Source: Paraburkholderia oxyphila NBRC 105797 (GTDB lineage Bacteria > Pseudomonadota > Gammaproteobacteria > Burkholderiales > Burkholderiaceae). From it: a stretch of DNA of 64,000 nt. Of the stretch, positions 9,362-18,495 are shown one piece after another (positions within the stretch are counted from its first letter, which is position 1; each line of letters starts with the position of its first letter). A program made the position numbers and the translations under genes. The notes under the pieces were generated by a model. It had not been told where the DNA came from, ran no database searches, and worked only from the letters and a program-made list of their open reading frames with translations. The stretch is from the NCBI RefSeq assembly GCF_000685075.1, contig NZ_BAYD01000002.1, forward strand, positions 62,001 through 126,000, given 5' to 3'.

Positions 9362-9771
9362 GCGCGCACCCGCAGACGAATGCGACGGCGCAGCATGCCC
9401 CCGTGCGCGTGTGCGCCGCCGACGAGCTCATCGAGGGCGGCGCCGGCCAGCGCATGAACGCGACTTACGTGGGTGGCGACGCCGTGGTGTTCTTCGTGCG
9501 GTACGGCGGCGAGGTGTACGGTTACCTGAACCGTTGCGCGCATGTGCCGATGGAGCTCGACTGGGTCGAAGGGCAGTTCTTCGAGTCGTCGGGGCTCTAC
9601 ATCATGTGCGCGACGCACGGCGCGATCTATCAGCCCGACACGGGCAAGTGCGTGGGCGGCCCGTGCCGCGGCGCGCGGCTGCGTGCTGTGCGTGTCGAGG
9701 AACGCGACACGCCCGAGGGCCGTGCGGTATTCTGGTTGCCGGACGACGATTTGAGTCCGACCCCATCCTGA
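9358..9771 (+). CDS. Rieske [2Fe-2S] domain protein
   Basis: A 137-residue, single-domain ferredoxin-like protein. Cluster ligands are visible as C60-A-H62 (NRCAHVPMELDW) and C84-x-x-H87 (MCATHGAIY), the two-Cys/two-His Rieske pattern. No signal peptide or membrane segment, so it is probably cytoplasmic. It could be an electron carrier for an oxygenase, but no oxygenase is adjacent. It overlaps the HAD gene by 4 bp and lies 16 bp before the S49 peptidase, a conserved little operon in Burkholderiaceae whose joint function is unclear. Confidence 0.88.
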   Translation: MSAHPQTNATAQHAPVRVCAADELIEGGAGQRMNATYVGGDAVVFFVRYGGEVYGYLNRCAHVPMELDWVEGQFFESSGLYIMCATHGAIYQPDTGKCVGGPCRGARLRAVRVEERDTPEGRAVFWLPDDDLSPTPS

Positions 9772-9787
9772 TCTTCATTGCCCACGC

Positions 9788-10813
9788 ATGTCCGACAATC
9801 TGACCCCTGAGCCCAACGAGCCGGCGCGTCCCGCGCCCGCCGGGAAGTCCGGCAGCGCCTCAGGCGCCGACGGTGGCAAGCCCGGCTGGGAGCGCGAGGC
9901 GCTCGAGCGCATTGCGCTAGCCGCGATCAACGAGCAGCGCGCGGCGCGGCGCTGGAGGATCTTCTTCCGCTTCGCGTTTCTTGCGGTGCTGGCGGTGATC
10001 GCGTGGAGCCTCCTCGATCTTTCCGGCGCGCGCGTGGACAGCGGCGGCCGCCACACGGCGCTCGTCACGCTCGACGGCGAGATTTCGTCGGATACGCAAG
10101 CCAACGCCGACGACATCAACAGCGCGCTCGACAGCGCCTTCGACGACGACGGCACCGCTGGCGTGATCCTGCACATCGACAGCCCCGGCGGCTCGCCGGT
10201 GCAGGCCGGCATCATCAACGACGAGATCCACCGGCTGCGCAAGAAATACCCGGCCATTCCGCTTTACGTGGTGGTGGGCGACATGTGCGCCTCGGGCGGC
10301 TATTACGTCGCCGCCGCGGCCGACAAGATCTATGTCAACAAGGCCAGCATTGTCGGCTCCATCGGCGTGCTGATGGACGGCTTCGGCTTCACGGGCCTGA
10401 TGGACAAGCTCGGCATCCAGCGCCGCCTGCGCACCTCGGGCGAGAACAAGGGCTTCTACGACCCGTTCTCACCCGACACGCCGAAGATGGACGCGCATGC
10501 GCAGGAGATGCTCGACCAGATCCACCAGCAGTTCATCGACGCCGTGAAGGCGGGCCGCGGCCAGCGCCTGAAGGACTCGCCGGACGTCTTCTCGGGCCTC
10601 TTCTGGACCGGCCAGAAGAGCGTCGAGCTCGGCCTCGCCGACGGCTTCGGCGACAACGACTACGTGGCGCGCGAAGTCATCAAGGCGCCGGACATCATCG
10701 ACTACACGGTCAAGCAGGGCATCACCGACCGCGTGGCGAAGCGCTTCGGCGCGAGCATCGGCTCGGCGGCCGTGCATTCGCTGATCTCGGGCGGGGAGGT
10801 CTCGCTGCGCTGA
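9788..10813 (+). CDS. sppA: Signal peptide peptidase SppA-type, S49 family
   Basis: A 341-residue inner-membrane serine protease that degrades cleaved signal peptides. An N-terminal cytoplasmic tail (1-55) leads into one membrane segment (about 57-77), then the S49 domain. The nucleophile is S169 in DMCASGGYYVA and the general base is probably K221 in SGENKGFYDP. The 52-residue spacing matches the Ser/Lys dyad of the short Bacillus SppA. SPGGSPVQAG is the typical oxyanion region. It is the single-domain (half-length) form, not the 67-kDa E. coli type. A terminator follows within 30 bp. Confidence 0.9.
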   Translation: MSDNLTPEPNEPARPAPAGKSGSASGADGGKPGWEREALERIALAAINEQRAARRWRIFFRFAFLAVLAVIAWSLLDLSGARVDSGGRHTALVTLDGEISSDTQANADDINSALDSAFDDDGTAGVILHIDSPGGSPVQAGIINDEIHRLRKKYPAIPLYVVVGDMCASGGYYVAAAADKIYVNKASIVGSIGVLMDGFGFTGLMDKLGIQRRLRTSGENKGFYDPFSPDTPKMDAHAQEMLDQIHQQFIDAVKAGRGQRLKDSPDVFSGLFWTGQKSVELGLADGFGDNDYVAREVIKAPDIIDYTVKQGITDRVAKRFGASIGSAAVHSLISGGEVSLR

Positions 10814-10841
10814 TCCGCCGCGTTGGGGCTCATGCCGACGT

Positions 10842-10884
10842 AAAAACGGCCGCTGTCTGATACACAGCGGCCGTTGCGTTTTCA
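10842..10884. terminator. Bidirectional terminator between sppA and the RsmI-like gene
   Basis: Perfect 12-bp stem AACGGCCGCTGT / ACAGCGGCCGTT around a 7-nt loop, with T-rich tails on both strands. It serves the convergent genes on either side. Confidence 0.9.
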
Positions 10885-10918
10885 GCAGGCGTGCACTCGA
10901 TCAAGCGCCCATGCGCGC

Positions 10919-11641
10919 TCAGTTAGCCAGCATCAGGAAGATCGCGGGCCGTTTGTGCAACTCGGGCGCCGCTTTCTTCTTCCATTCGGACACGGCACGG
11001 CTCACGATCGTCTCGGTGGGCAGCGTGAGGTCGACGGCCACGCACACGAGCGTGGAAGGCGCGCAGGACGCGAGCAGCGCGTCGAGCAAGGTGCGGTTGC
11101 GATAGGGCGTTTCGATGAAGATCTGCGTCTGCTTCGCCTTGCGGGAGGTCTGCTCGAGCTCGCGCAGCTTCTTCGCGCGCTCGTTCGCGTCGACGGGCAG
11201 GTAGCCGTGGAACGCGAAGCTCTGGCCGTTCAGGCCCGAGGCCATCAGCGCGAGCAGGATCGAGCTCGGCCCGACCAGCGGCACGACCTTGATGCCGCGC
11301 TCGTGCGCGCGCCGCACCAGCAGGGCGCCAGGATCGGCCACGGCGGGCACGCCGGCTTCGGAGACGAGCCCCGTGTCGATGCCGGCCAGGAGCGGCGCGA
11401 GCAGCTTGTCGATCTCGCCCGCAGGCGTGTTGACGTTGAGCTCGCGAATCTCGATCTCCTGGATTGGCCGCGTGGTGCCGACGCGCTTCAGGAACGCGCG
11501 CGTGGTCTTGGCGTTTTCGCCGATATAGCTTGCCAGGGTGCCCGCGCGCTCGCGCACGGGCGCGGGCAGGACGGCGGCGAGCGCGGCGTCGTCGCCTTCG
11601 CCGAGCGTATTCGGGATCAGGTAGAGCGTGCCCGTGGTCAT
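10919..11641 (-). CDS. SAM-dependent methyltransferase, RsmI-like (tetrapyrrole methylase family)
   Basis: A 240-residue protein of the tetrapyrrole methylase fold. Recognisable segments are [12 protein letters not shown] (substrate/SAM pocket), [18 protein letters not shown] and FHGYLP, all shared with RsmI, the 16S rRNA C1402 2'-O-methyltransferase. It is about 40 residues shorter than standard RsmI and lacks the glycine-rich N-terminal GNLGD segment (here [10 protein letters not shown]), so it may be a paralogue with another substrate. Its start overlaps the Maf stop by 4 bp (ATGA), so the two are co-translated. Confidence 0.75.
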   Translation of the reverse strand: MTTGTLYLIPNTLGEGDDAALAAVLPAPVRERAGTLASYIGENAKTTRAFLKRVGTTRPIQEIEIRELNVNTPAGEIDKLLAPLLAGIDTGLVSEAGVPAVADPGALLVRRAHERGIKVVPLVGPSSILLALMASGLNGQSFAFHGYLPVDANERAKKLRELEQTSRKAKQTQIFIETPYRNRTLLDALLASCAPSTLVCVAVDLTLPTETIVSRAVSEWKKKAAPELHKRPAIFLMLAN

Positions 11642-12285
11642 GGCTGAGCCTCCTGCGGCGCCAGTAGCGGATAGCCGGCGGCGAGCAGCATGCGCGTGAG
11701 CGCGATGAGCGGCAGGCCGATCAGGGCGGTGGGGTCGTCGGACTCGATCGCTTCGAGCAGCGCGATGCCAAGCCCCTCCGATTTCGCGCTGCCCGCACAG
11801 TCGTAGGGCTGTTCGGCGCGCAGATAGGCGTCGAGCGCGGCGTCGGGGAGGTCGCGAAAGCGGACTTTGGTCACGACATCGACGGTATCCGTTTGGCCAG
11901 TAGCGGTGTCGAGCAGACTGAGCGCACTATGGAACAACACTTCGCGCCCGCGCATGGCGCGCAGTTGTTCGAGCGCGCGCTCGTGCGTGCCCGGTTTGCC
12001 GATCTGGTGGCCGTCGAAGGTCGCCACCTGGTCGGAGCCGATCACGAGCGCGCGCCCGGCGCCGGCCGGCAGGGCGGCGGCCACGGCACGGGCCTTGGCT
12101 TCGGCGAGACGCAGCGCCGTGGCTTCGGGCGTTTCGCCGGGCTGCGGCGTTTCGTCGATGGCGGGCACGGCGGTGTCGAAAGGAATGCGCAGGCGCTCGA
12201 GCAACTCGCGGCGGTAGCGCGAACTGGAGGCGAGAATCAGCGCGGGGCGGCCCGTCGGTGGGACAGGTGCGGCGGTATCCTGCAT
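11638..12285 (-). CDS. Maf-family nucleoside triphosphate pyrophosphatase
   Basis: A 215-residue house-cleaning enzyme that hydrolyses non-canonical or methylated NTPs to monophosphates. The Maf hallmark [15 protein letters not shown] is near the N-terminus, followed by the catalytic region [19 protein letters not shown], then the [10 protein letters not shown] and GLPLIAL motifs. The Q in SDQV and S-A-K-S-E-G pattern fit the YceF subgroup (m7GTP pyrophosphatase). In E. coli yceF is also beside the yceD-rpmF cluster. The ATG at 12285 (MQDTAAP) is preferred to one 20 codons upstream because it leaves a normal N-terminus. Confidence 0.88.
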   Translation of the reverse strand: MQDTAAPVPPTGRPALILASSSRYRRELLERLRIPFDTAVPAIDETPQPGETPEATALRLAEAKARAVAAALPAGAGRALVIGSDQVATFDGHQIGKPGTHERALEQLRAMRGREVLFHSALSLLDTATGQTDTVDVVTKVRFRDLPDAALDAYLRAEQPYDCAGSAKSEGLGIALLEAIESDDPTALIGLPLIALTRMLLAAGYPLLAPQEAQP

Positions 12286-12770
12286 GATGGTTGGATCGTG
12301 AGAATGGGTCGTAGGGCGGCGGCTCGGGGGCAAGGCATTCGGCAATCGCTTTCGCAGCAGGCGCGGTTAAAAACGGGGGCGGATTTCATGCGCCCCGTCC
12401 GGCCTGCCGATGATTTTGCCAACGCTCTTGCCGACGCATTTGCCGAAATACTCAAGCTGCACAGAGGCTTGCGAGCGTGAGCTTAAGTGTTTGACTCGCA
12501 AAGATAAAGACGTTATGATTTTGGGCTTTTCATCGGTACGCTCGCTTCGCGCGTCTTGAGTAAGCGCTGGTCAACGCCTTTGGTCGACGTCTGAAACACG
12601 TGTATTAATGAGAGGGCGGGAATCCGTAGCTCGGCGTACCTGAGCGTACCGGAGCCGATTGAAGCAGGTGCTGCAAGCGGGTAGATCAAGAATGCAGCTC
12701 GGCAGCATGGTCTGGCTTTTTCACTGCCTGCCATGGTCTGCAGGCCGTACTTCTGGAGCAGGAGAGCGCA
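12286..12770. other. Divergent intergenic region between maf and yceD
   Basis: About 485 bp without a supportable gene. The right part contains a good plus-strand sigma-70-type promoter (12491-12519), leaving an untranslated leader of roughly 245 nt before yceD. The left part should hold the maf promoter, which I could not pick out. Confidence 0.6.
12491..12519 (+). promoter_or_regulatory. Sigma-70-type promoter for the yceD-rpmF-plsX-fab operon
   Basis: TTGACT at 12491-12496, a 17-nt spacer, and TATGAT at 12514-12519: 5/6 matches in each box at the ideal spacing. It is the only strong promoter seen upstream of yceD. Confidence 0.75.
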
Positions 12771-13442
12771 ATGACCGAACATCCTGGCAAGCCTGCCGGC
12801 GCCGCATTGGAAAAGGGCGCGCAGGACAAGAGCGCACTCAATCCGCGCGATCTCGATATCTTCGAATTCGCGCGTAGCGGCCGCAGTGCCTCGGGCACGG
12901 TGCGTCTCTCGCAGCTGCCGCGCATGCTAAACGAAGTCCCGGCCGAGGCGCCAGATCGCGACACCGCGTTCACGTGGCAGGCCGAAGGCTTCAAGCAACA
13001 AGAATTGCAGGACGACGGCACCGAGGGGCCGCAGCCGTATCTGCGGCTCGCGATTCACGGTGGCGCATGGCTTACGTGTCAGCGTTGCCTCGCTCCCTAC
13101 GAGCAGGCGTTCCACGCAGACACCGTCTTCCGCATCGTCCAGACGGAAGAAGAGGCGGACGAGTTCCCGCTCGACGACGATGAATTCGATGTGATTGTGG
13201 GCTCGCGCCATTTCGATCTCGTCGACTTGATCGAAGAGGAGTTGTTGCTCTCGCTGCCGCTCGTGCCGAAGCACGAAGTTTGTCCGGAAATTCACGAAAG
13301 CCTTGCCTCGGGTGCCGACGGCGCGGAAGGCGTGGATTCCGTCGACGACGTGCCGGAGCAGGAAATCGAGCCGGAAGAGCGCGTCAACCCGTTTGCGGCG
13401 CTCGAATCGCTCAAGAAGGACGGTCCCGGCAGCAAGCACTGA
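12771..13442 (+). CDS. yceD: YceD/DUF177 family protein (23S rRNA accumulation protein)
   Basis: A 223-residue acidic protein. The DUF177 core is visible: a C-x-x-C pair in LTCQRCLAPYEQ (about residues 103-106), then the acidic EEEADEFPLDDDEFD stretch and the DLVDLIEEELLLSLPLVPKH segment with a further Cys. In E. coli YceD affects 23S rRNA accumulation and is always just upstream of rpmF, as here. GGAGAG 6-7 nt before the ATG supports the start. First gene of the rpmF-plsX-fab operon. Confidence 0.92.
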   Translation: MTEHPGKPAGAALEKGAQDKSALNPRDLDIFEFARSGRSASGTVRLSQLPRMLNEVPAEAPDRDTAFTWQAEGFKQQELQDDGTEGPQPYLRLAIHGGAWLTCQRCLAPYEQAFHADTVFRIVQTEEEADEFPLDDDEFDVIVGSRHFDLVDLIEEELLLSLPLVPKHEVCPEIHESLASGADGAEGVDSVDDVPEQEIEPEERVNPFAALESLKKDGPGSKH

Positions 13443-13574
13443 GTTTTTACTGAGTGGCTGCAGGTGGCGTGCAGTATCAATTCGTGGGCCCAGTCCCGGA
13501 GTCCGGCTATCCCCCAAGGGTGGCGGCGGCCGGATCGGGCTGTGTTAGAATTCGGAAAATTTTCAGGAGTTATC

Positions 13575-13754
13575 ATGGCAGTTCAACAAAACAAGAAGTC
13601 GCCGTCGAAGCGCGGTATGCACCGCTCGCACGATTTCCTCACGGGCGCACCGCTGGCCGTCGAGCCGAGCACGGGTGAAGTGCATCTGCGTCACCACATC
13701 AGCCCGAACGGCTACTACCGCGGCAAGAAAGTCGTCAAGACCAAGAACGACTAA
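13575..13754 (+). CDS. rpmF: 50S ribosomal protein L32
   Basis: A 59-residue basic ribosomal protein. It starts [20 protein letters not shown] and carries the conserved [20 protein letters not shown] tail. CAGGAG lies 6 nt before the ATG. The zinc-binding cysteines found in some L32 proteins are absent (C-minus form), as in many proteobacteria. The open frame extends upstream, but the length and ribosome binding site fix the start. Confidence 0.98.
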   Translation: MAVQQNKKSPSKRGMHRSHDFLTGAPLAVEPSTGEVHLRHHISPNGYYRGKKVVKTKND

Positions 13755-13847
13755 TCGTTCCAGCGTGCGGCGCGGCAACCCGGAAACGGGTCTCCAGGCA
13801 GCGCCGCACATGGCGATTCTGTTCGCTTGACAATTTTTCGGCTCGGC

Positions 13848-13879
13848 AAAAAAGGCGGCATTCAACTGCCGCTTTTTTG
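13848..13879. terminator. Terminator-like hairpin between rpmF and plsX
   Basis: AAAAAAGGCGGCA / TGCCGCTTTTTT with a short loop and T-tracts on both strands, between genes expected to be co-transcribed. It may act as a partial terminator that lowers fatty-acid gene expression relative to L32. Confidence 0.75.
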
Positions 13880-13901
13880 TGCCTGAAATCCGTCGCATTC
13901 C

Positions 13902-15047
13902 ATGACTGTTACGCTCACGATAGATTGCATGGGAGGCGACCACGGTCCGTCCGTAACGGTCCCTGCCGCAGTCAATTTCGTCCGCTCGCATCCCGACGCG
14001 CGACTGCAACTGGTGGGCATCGAGACGGCGATCCGCGCCCAGCTCAAGAAGCTGAAGGCGCTGGACCTCCCCGCACTTTCCGTCGTTCCCGCCACCGAGG
14101 TCGTCGAAATGGACGATCCGGTCGAAGTCGCCCTTCGCAAGAAGAAAGACTCGTCGATGCGCGTCGCGCTCAACCGCGTGAAAGAGGGCGAGGCGCAGGC
14201 CTGCGTCTCGGCCGGCAACACCGGCGCGCTCATGGCCGTCTCGCGCTACGTGCTCAAGACGCTGCCCGGCATCGAGAGGCCGGCCATCGCGTTCGCGCTG
14301 CCCAATCCGCGCGGCTACACGACGATGCTCGACCTCGGCGCGAACGTCGATTGCGAACCTCAGCACCTGCTGCAATTCGCCGAGATGGGCCACGCCCTCG
14401 TTGCCGCGCTCGAAGGCAAGGAGCGCCCGACCATCGGGCTCCTGAATATCGGCGAAGAAGTCATCAAGGGCAACGAGACCATCAAGCGCGCGGGCGAACT
14501 GCTGCGCGCGAGCACGCTGAACTTCCGCGGCAACGTGGAAGGCAACGACATTTACAAGGGCACCGTCGACGTCATCGTCTGTGACGGTTTCGTCGGGAAT
14601 GTCGCGCTGAAAACGTCGGAGGGCCTCGCGCAGATGCTCAACGACATGATCAAGGAAGAGTTCGGCCGCTCGTGGCTCACGAAGCTCATGGCGATCACCG
14701 CGCTGCCGGTGCTGATGCGCTTCAAGAAGCGCGTCGATCACCGCCAGTACAACGGCGCCGCGCTGCTCGGCCTGAAGAGCCTCGTCTTCAAGAGCCATGG
14801 CTCCGCCGACGCCTATGCGTTTGAGTGGGCGATCAAACGCGGGTATGATGCCGTCAAAAATGGCGTGCTGGAGCGTCTCGCGCGCGCCATGGAAGAAAAC
14901 GCCAGTTCACTCGAACAGGCGGCCGGCGGCCAGAACAGTGCCGCCGCAAGGGCTCCCGAGGAGCCGTCCGCGAGTCCATCCGCGAGCTCACCCGGTCAGA
15001 CGGCGGGCGGTTTGCCGCCCGGCGCCGCATCATCCTCGAAGGCATAA
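13902..15047 (+). CDS. plsX: Phosphate acyltransferase PlsX
   Basis: A 381-residue peripheral membrane enzyme that converts acyl-ACP to acyl-phosphate for phospholipid synthesis. The signature [15 protein letters not shown] is at the N-terminus, with [10 protein letters not shown] near residue 106 and NIGEE(V)IKGNE in the middle. The core ends near residue 335; the remaining 45 residues are Ala/Ser/Pro-rich and probably disordered. Its stop overlaps the fabH start (TAATG), so the two are translationally coupled. Confidence 0.97.
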   Translation: MTVTLTIDCMGGDHGPSVTVPAAVNFVRSHPDARLQLVGIETAIRAQLKKLKALDLPALSVVPATEVVEMDDPVEVALRKKKDSSMRVALNRVKEGEAQACVSAGNTGALMAVSRYVLKTLPGIERPAIAFALPNPRGYTTMLDLGANVDCEPQHLLQFAEMGHALVAALEGKERPTIGLLNIGEEVIKGNETIKRAGELLRASTLNFRGNVEGNDIYKGTVDVIVCDGFVGNVALKTSEGLAQMLNDMIKEEFGRSWLTKLMAITALPVLMRFKKRVDHRQYNGAALLGLKSLVFKSHGSADAYAFEWAIKRGYDAVKNGVLERLARAMEENASSLEQAAGGQNSAAARAPEEPSASPSASSPGQTAGGLPPGAASSSKA

Positions 15048-16036
15048 TGGCTCAATCGACTCTCTATTCCCGCGTGCTCGGCACGGGCAGTTTCCTTCCG
15101 CCCGAGCGCGTCACCAATCAGGACCTGGCCGAACGGCTTGCCGCACAAGGCGTCGAGACGAGCGACGAGTGGATCGTCGCCCGCACGGGCATTCACGCGC
15201 GCCATTTCGCGGCGCCCGACGTCACGACCAGCGATCTGGCGCTTGCCGCTTCGCAGCGCGCGATCGCCGCTGCCGACGTCGACCCGCAATCGATCGATCT
15301 CATCATTGTCGCCACTTCCACTCCCGATTTCGTGTTTCCGAGCACCGCCTGCTTGCTGCAGAACAAGCTCGGCATCCGTAATCACGGCGCGGCGTTCGAC
15401 GTGCAGGCCGTCTGCTCGGGCTTCGCGTACGGCGTTTCGGTGGCCGACAGCCTGATTCGCAGCGGCCAGCACAAGACAGCGCTCGTGGTGGGCGCGGAAA
15501 CCTTCTCGCGTATTCTCGACTTCAAGGACCGCACGACCTGCGTGCTGTTCGGCGATGGCGCGGGCGCGATCGTGCTGCAGGCTTCCGATGAACCGGGCGT
15601 GCTCTCGAGCGCGCTGCATGCCGACGGCAGCTACGCGCACATCCTCTGCACGCCGGGCAACGTGAACGGCGGCGTGATCGCCGGCAACGCGTTCCTGCAT
15701 ATGGACGGCCAGGCCGTGTTCAAGCTCGCCGTGAACGTGCTTGAAAAGGTCGCGATCGAGGCGCTCGAAAAGGCGCAGCTCACCGCCGACCAGGTCGACT
15801 GGCTGATCCCGCACCAGGCCAACATCCGCATCATGCAAGGCACCTGCCGCAAGCTCGGCCTGCCCGCCGAGCGCATGGTGGTCACCGTGGGCGAGCACGG
15901 CAATACCTCGGCGGCTTCGATTCCGCTCGCGCTCGACGTCGCGGTGCGCGACGGCCGTATCAAGCGCGGCCACAACGTGCTGATCGAAGGCGTCGGCGGC
16001 GGCTTTACCTGGGGCGCCTCCGTCATCCGCTTCTGA
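15047..16036 (+). CDS. fabH: Beta-ketoacyl-ACP synthase III FabH
   Basis: A 329-residue enzyme that starts fatty acid chains by condensing acetyl-CoA with malonyl-ACP. The catalytic triad is visible: C123 in [11 protein letters not shown]256 in [10 protein letters not shown] and N286 in [10 protein letters not shown]. The C-terminal [13 protein letters not shown] is typical. The ATG overlaps the plsX stop codon by one base, which fixes the start. Confidence 0.98.
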   Translation: MAQSTLYSRVLGTGSFLPPERVTNQDLAERLAAQGVETSDEWIVARTGIHARHFAAPDVTTSDLALAASQRAIAAADVDPQSIDLIIVATSTPDFVFPSTACLLQNKLGIRNHGAAFDVQAVCSGFAYGVSVADSLIRSGQHKTALVVGAETFSRILDFKDRTTCVLFGDGAGAIVLQASDEPGVLSSALHADGSYAHILCTPGNVNGGVIAGNAFLHMDGQAVFKLAVNVLEKVAIEALEKAQLTADQVDWLIPHQANIRIMQGTCRKLGLPAERMVVTVGEHGNTSAASIPLALDVAVRDGRIKRGHNVLIEGVGGGFTWGASVIRF

Positions 16037-16158
16037 CCCGACCCTGGAAGGGGTTTTCGCGCTCCCGCATTCAAAGGCCGCGCGCGCGACGTGCGCGGCT
16101 CGAGAGCGGTCCATCGGAGCGCATCGCCCATCCGTTTTGATCGAATATTGGGGACGTT

Positions 16159-17097
16159 ATGAAATTCGCGTTCGTTTTTCCCGGACAAGGCTCGCAGGCC
16201 GTCGGCATGCTCGACGCCTTTGGCGATAACGCCATCGTGCGCGAGACGCTCAAGGAAGCGTCCGACGCGCTGAACCAGGACCTCGGCAAGCTGATCGCCG
16301 AAGGCCCAGCCGAAGAACTCAATCTCACCACCAACACGCAGCCGGTCATGCTCACCGCCGCCTACGCCGTCTATCGCGCGTGGCAAGCGGCGGGCGGTCC
16401 GGCCCCGGCGATCGTCGCGGGCCATAGCCTTGGCGAATACACGGCGCTCGTGGCCGCAGGCGTGCTCGCGTTCCGCGACGCCGTGCCGCTCGTGCGCTTC
16501 CGTGCGCAGGCGATGCAAAGCGCGGTGCCGGTGGGCGAGGGCGGCATGGCCGCCGTGCTCGGCCTCGACGACGACACCGTGCGTGCCGTGTGTGCCGAAG
16601 CAGCAGCCGAAAGCGGCGGCGTGGTCGAAGCCGTGAACTTCAACGCGCCGGCACAGGTCGTGATCGCGGGCCACAAGGGCGCCGTCGAGAAAGCCTGCGA
16701 GATCGCCAAGGGCAAGGGCGCCAAGCGCGCGCTGCCGCTGCCGGTTTCGGCGCCGTTCCACTCGTCGCTGCTCAAGCCCGCTTCGGACCAGCTGCGCGAG
16801 TACCTCGCGAACGTCACGCTCAACGCACCGCAGATCCCGGTCGTGAACAATGTGGACGTGGCTTTCGAAACCGATCCCGCGAAGATCCGCGATGCGCTGG
16901 TGCGTCAGGCCGCGGGCCCGGTGCGCTGGGTCGAGTGCGTGAAGGCGATTGCCGCGCAGGGCGCGACGCACGTGGTCGAATGCGGCCCCGGCAAGGTGCT
17001 CGCGGGCCTCACCAAGCGTATCGACGGCAATCTGACCGGCGCCTCGGTGGCCGATCCGAAGTCGCTCGAGGAAGCGCTCGCGCTGCTCAAGGCCTGA
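16159..17097 (+). CDS. fabD: Malonyl-CoA:ACP transacylase FabD
   Basis: A 312-residue enzyme that loads malonyl groups onto ACP. Start MKFAFVFPGQGSQAVGML, nucleophile S90 in VAGHSLGEYTAL, catalytic His in PVSAPFHSSLL (about residue 199), and the Gln of the N-terminal GQGSQ forming the oxyanion pocket. The length is standard. It lies between fabH and fabG in the usual order. Confidence 0.98.
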   Translation: MKFAFVFPGQGSQAVGMLDAFGDNAIVRETLKEASDALNQDLGKLIAEGPAEELNLTTNTQPVMLTAAYAVYRAWQAAGGPAPAIVAGHSLGEYTALVAAGVLAFRDAVPLVRFRAQAMQSAVPVGEGGMAAVLGLDDDTVRAVCAEAAAESGGVVEAVNFNAPAQVVIAGHKGAVEKACEIAKGKGAKRALPLPVSAPFHSSLLKPASDQLREYLANVTLNAPQIPVVNNVDVAFETDPAKIRDALVRQAAGPVRWVECVKAIAAQGATHVVECGPGKVLAGLTKRIDGNLTGASVADPKSLEEALALLKA

Positions 17098-17138
17098 GCC
17101 GCAGCATCGACAAGCATCAAACGCAACGGATTCGAACG

Positions 17139-17888
17139 ATGGAAAAGACTCTCGACAATCAAGCCGCGATCGTGACCGGCGCATCGCGCGGCATCGGCCG
17201 GGCGATCGCGCTCGAACTGGCGCGCCAGGGCGCGACGGTGATCGGCACGGCAACGAGCGAAGCCGGCGCGCAGGCCATCACCGCAGCCTTCGAAGAGGCC
17301 GGTGTGAAGGGCCGCGGCGCGGTGCTCAACGTCAACGACGCGGCTGCGGCCGAAGCGCTCATCGACGCCACGGTCAAGGAGTTCGGCGGCCTCGCGATCC
17401 TCGTCAACAATGCCGGCATCACGCAGGACAACCTGGCGATGCGCATGAAGGACGACGAGTGGGATGCGGTGATCGACACCAACCTGAAGTCGGTGTTCCG
17501 CCTCTCGCGCGCCGTGCTGCGCCCGATGATGAAGGCGCGCACCGGCCGCATCATCAACATCACTTCGGTGGTCGGCTCCTCGGGCAACCCGGGCCAGGCC
17601 AACTACGCGGCGGCCAAGGCCGGCGTCGCGGGCATGACGCGCGCGCTCGCGCGCGAGATCGGCAGCCGCGGCATCACGGTGAACTGCGTGGCGCCGGGCT
17701 TCATCGACACCGACATGACCAAGGATCTGCCCGCCGAGCAGCAGGCGGCGCTCAAGCAGCAGATTCCGCTGGGGCGCCTCGGCAGCCCGGAAGACATCGC
17801 GCACGCGGTCGTCTTTCTCGCCTCGCCGCAGGCAGGCTATATCACGGGCACGACGTTGCACGTAAATGGCGGGATGTATATGTCTTAA
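17139..17888 (+). CDS. fabG: 3-oxoacyl-ACP reductase FabG
   Basis: A 249-residue short-chain dehydrogenase that reduces beta-ketoacyl-ACP with NADPH. Cofactor motif TGASRGIG at 13-20, NNAG at 90-93, and the catalytic S143, Y156, K160 in NYAAAKAG. The C-terminal LHVNGGMYMS is characteristic of FabG. The frame is open far upstream through fabD, but the ATG at 17139, 41 nt after the fabD stop, gives the normal protein; the ribosome binding site is weak. Confidence 0.98.
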   Translation: MEKTLDNQAAIVTGASRGIGRAIALELARQGATVIGTATSEAGAQAITAAFEEAGVKGRGAVLNVNDAAAAEALIDATVKEFGGLAILVNNAGITQDNLAMRMKDDEWDAVIDTNLKSVFRLSRAVLRPMMKARTGRIINITSVVGSSGNPGQANYAAAKAGVAGMTRALAREIGSRGITVNCVAPGFIDTDMTKDLPAEQQAALKQQIPLGRLGSPEDIAHAVVFLASPQAGYITGTTLHVNGGMYMS

Positions 17889-17990
17889 CCGGATTCAGGT
17901 ACTATCCGCGCCTTGATGCACCTGTGCGAATAATCTCGCCAGGCGCTCTCGCGAATAGCCGTTCCGGAACAGCGAGCGCCGCTTTTCTGC

Positions 17991-18010
17991 CAGGTCAAAC
18001 CTGATAAAAT
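17991..18010 (+). promoter_or_regulatory. Inverted repeat and -10-like box upstream of acpP
   Basis: CAGGT-CAA-ACCTG (17991-18003) abuts TAAAAT (18005-18010), 46 nt before the acpP ATG. This could be an acpP promoter with an overlapping operator. No good -35 box is seen, and the regulator is unknown. Confidence 0.35.
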
Positions 18011-18056
18011 GCGCGCACTCGCATTTATGAACTGACTTTTTTCCCTTGGAGGGGTA

Positions 18057-18296
18057 ATGGACAACATCGAACAGCGCGTCAAGAAGATCGTCGCCGAGCA
18101 ACTGGGCGTCGCCGAAGCTGAAATCAAGAACGAAGCTTCGTTCGTGAACGATCTGGGCGCAGACTCGCTCGACACCGTGGAACTGGTGATGGCCCTCGAA
18201 GACGAATTCGGCATGGAAATCCCCGACGAGGAAGCCGAGAAGATCACGACGGTTCAGCAAGCGATCGACTACGCTCGCGCGAACGTCAAGGCCTAA
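18057..18296 (+). CDS. acpP: Acyl carrier protein
   Basis: A 79-residue acidic carrier protein for fatty acid synthesis. The phosphopantetheine attachment site is S37 in [11 protein letters not shown]. AcpS, which adds the prosthetic group, is encoded at 31.9 kb in this window. A strong GGAGGGG sits 5 nt before the ATG, consistent with the very high expression of ACP. A terminator-like hairpin separates it from fabF. Confidence 0.99.
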
Positions 18297-18416
18297 AGCG
18301 CCATCTTCCTGCCCGGGCCGACGCGCGTACAAGTTGCACGCTAGCGGCCCGCGAGGACGCTTGCCCGTGAAACCGCGAACGCCCCGCAACCGCTGCGGGA
18401 CATCTGCCGGTCAACT

Positions 18417-18468
18417 AGCCACAGGGCTCACAGGAGCATTTCCTGTGGCCTCTGTGGCTTTTGTTTTG
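18417..18468 (+). terminator. Terminator/attenuator between acpP and fabF
   Basis: Nested inverted repeats: AGCCACAG pairs with CTGTGGCT, and inside it CCACAGGA-type sequence with TCCTGTGG. A T-rich tail TTTTGTTTTG follows. It should end much acpP transcription before fabF, or switch between two pairings. Confidence 0.75.
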
Positions 18469-18474
18469 TCATCT

Positions 18475-18495
18475 ATGGAAAAGGGGTTACCGTGA
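18475..18495 (+). other. Possible six-codon leader ORF overlapping the fabF start
   Basis: ATG GAA AAG GGG TTA CCG TGA. The TGA overlaps the fabF GTG (GTGA), and the fabF ribosome binding site AAGGGG lies inside it. It could be a translational coupler or chance; there is no clear ribosome binding site of its own. Confidence 0.25.
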
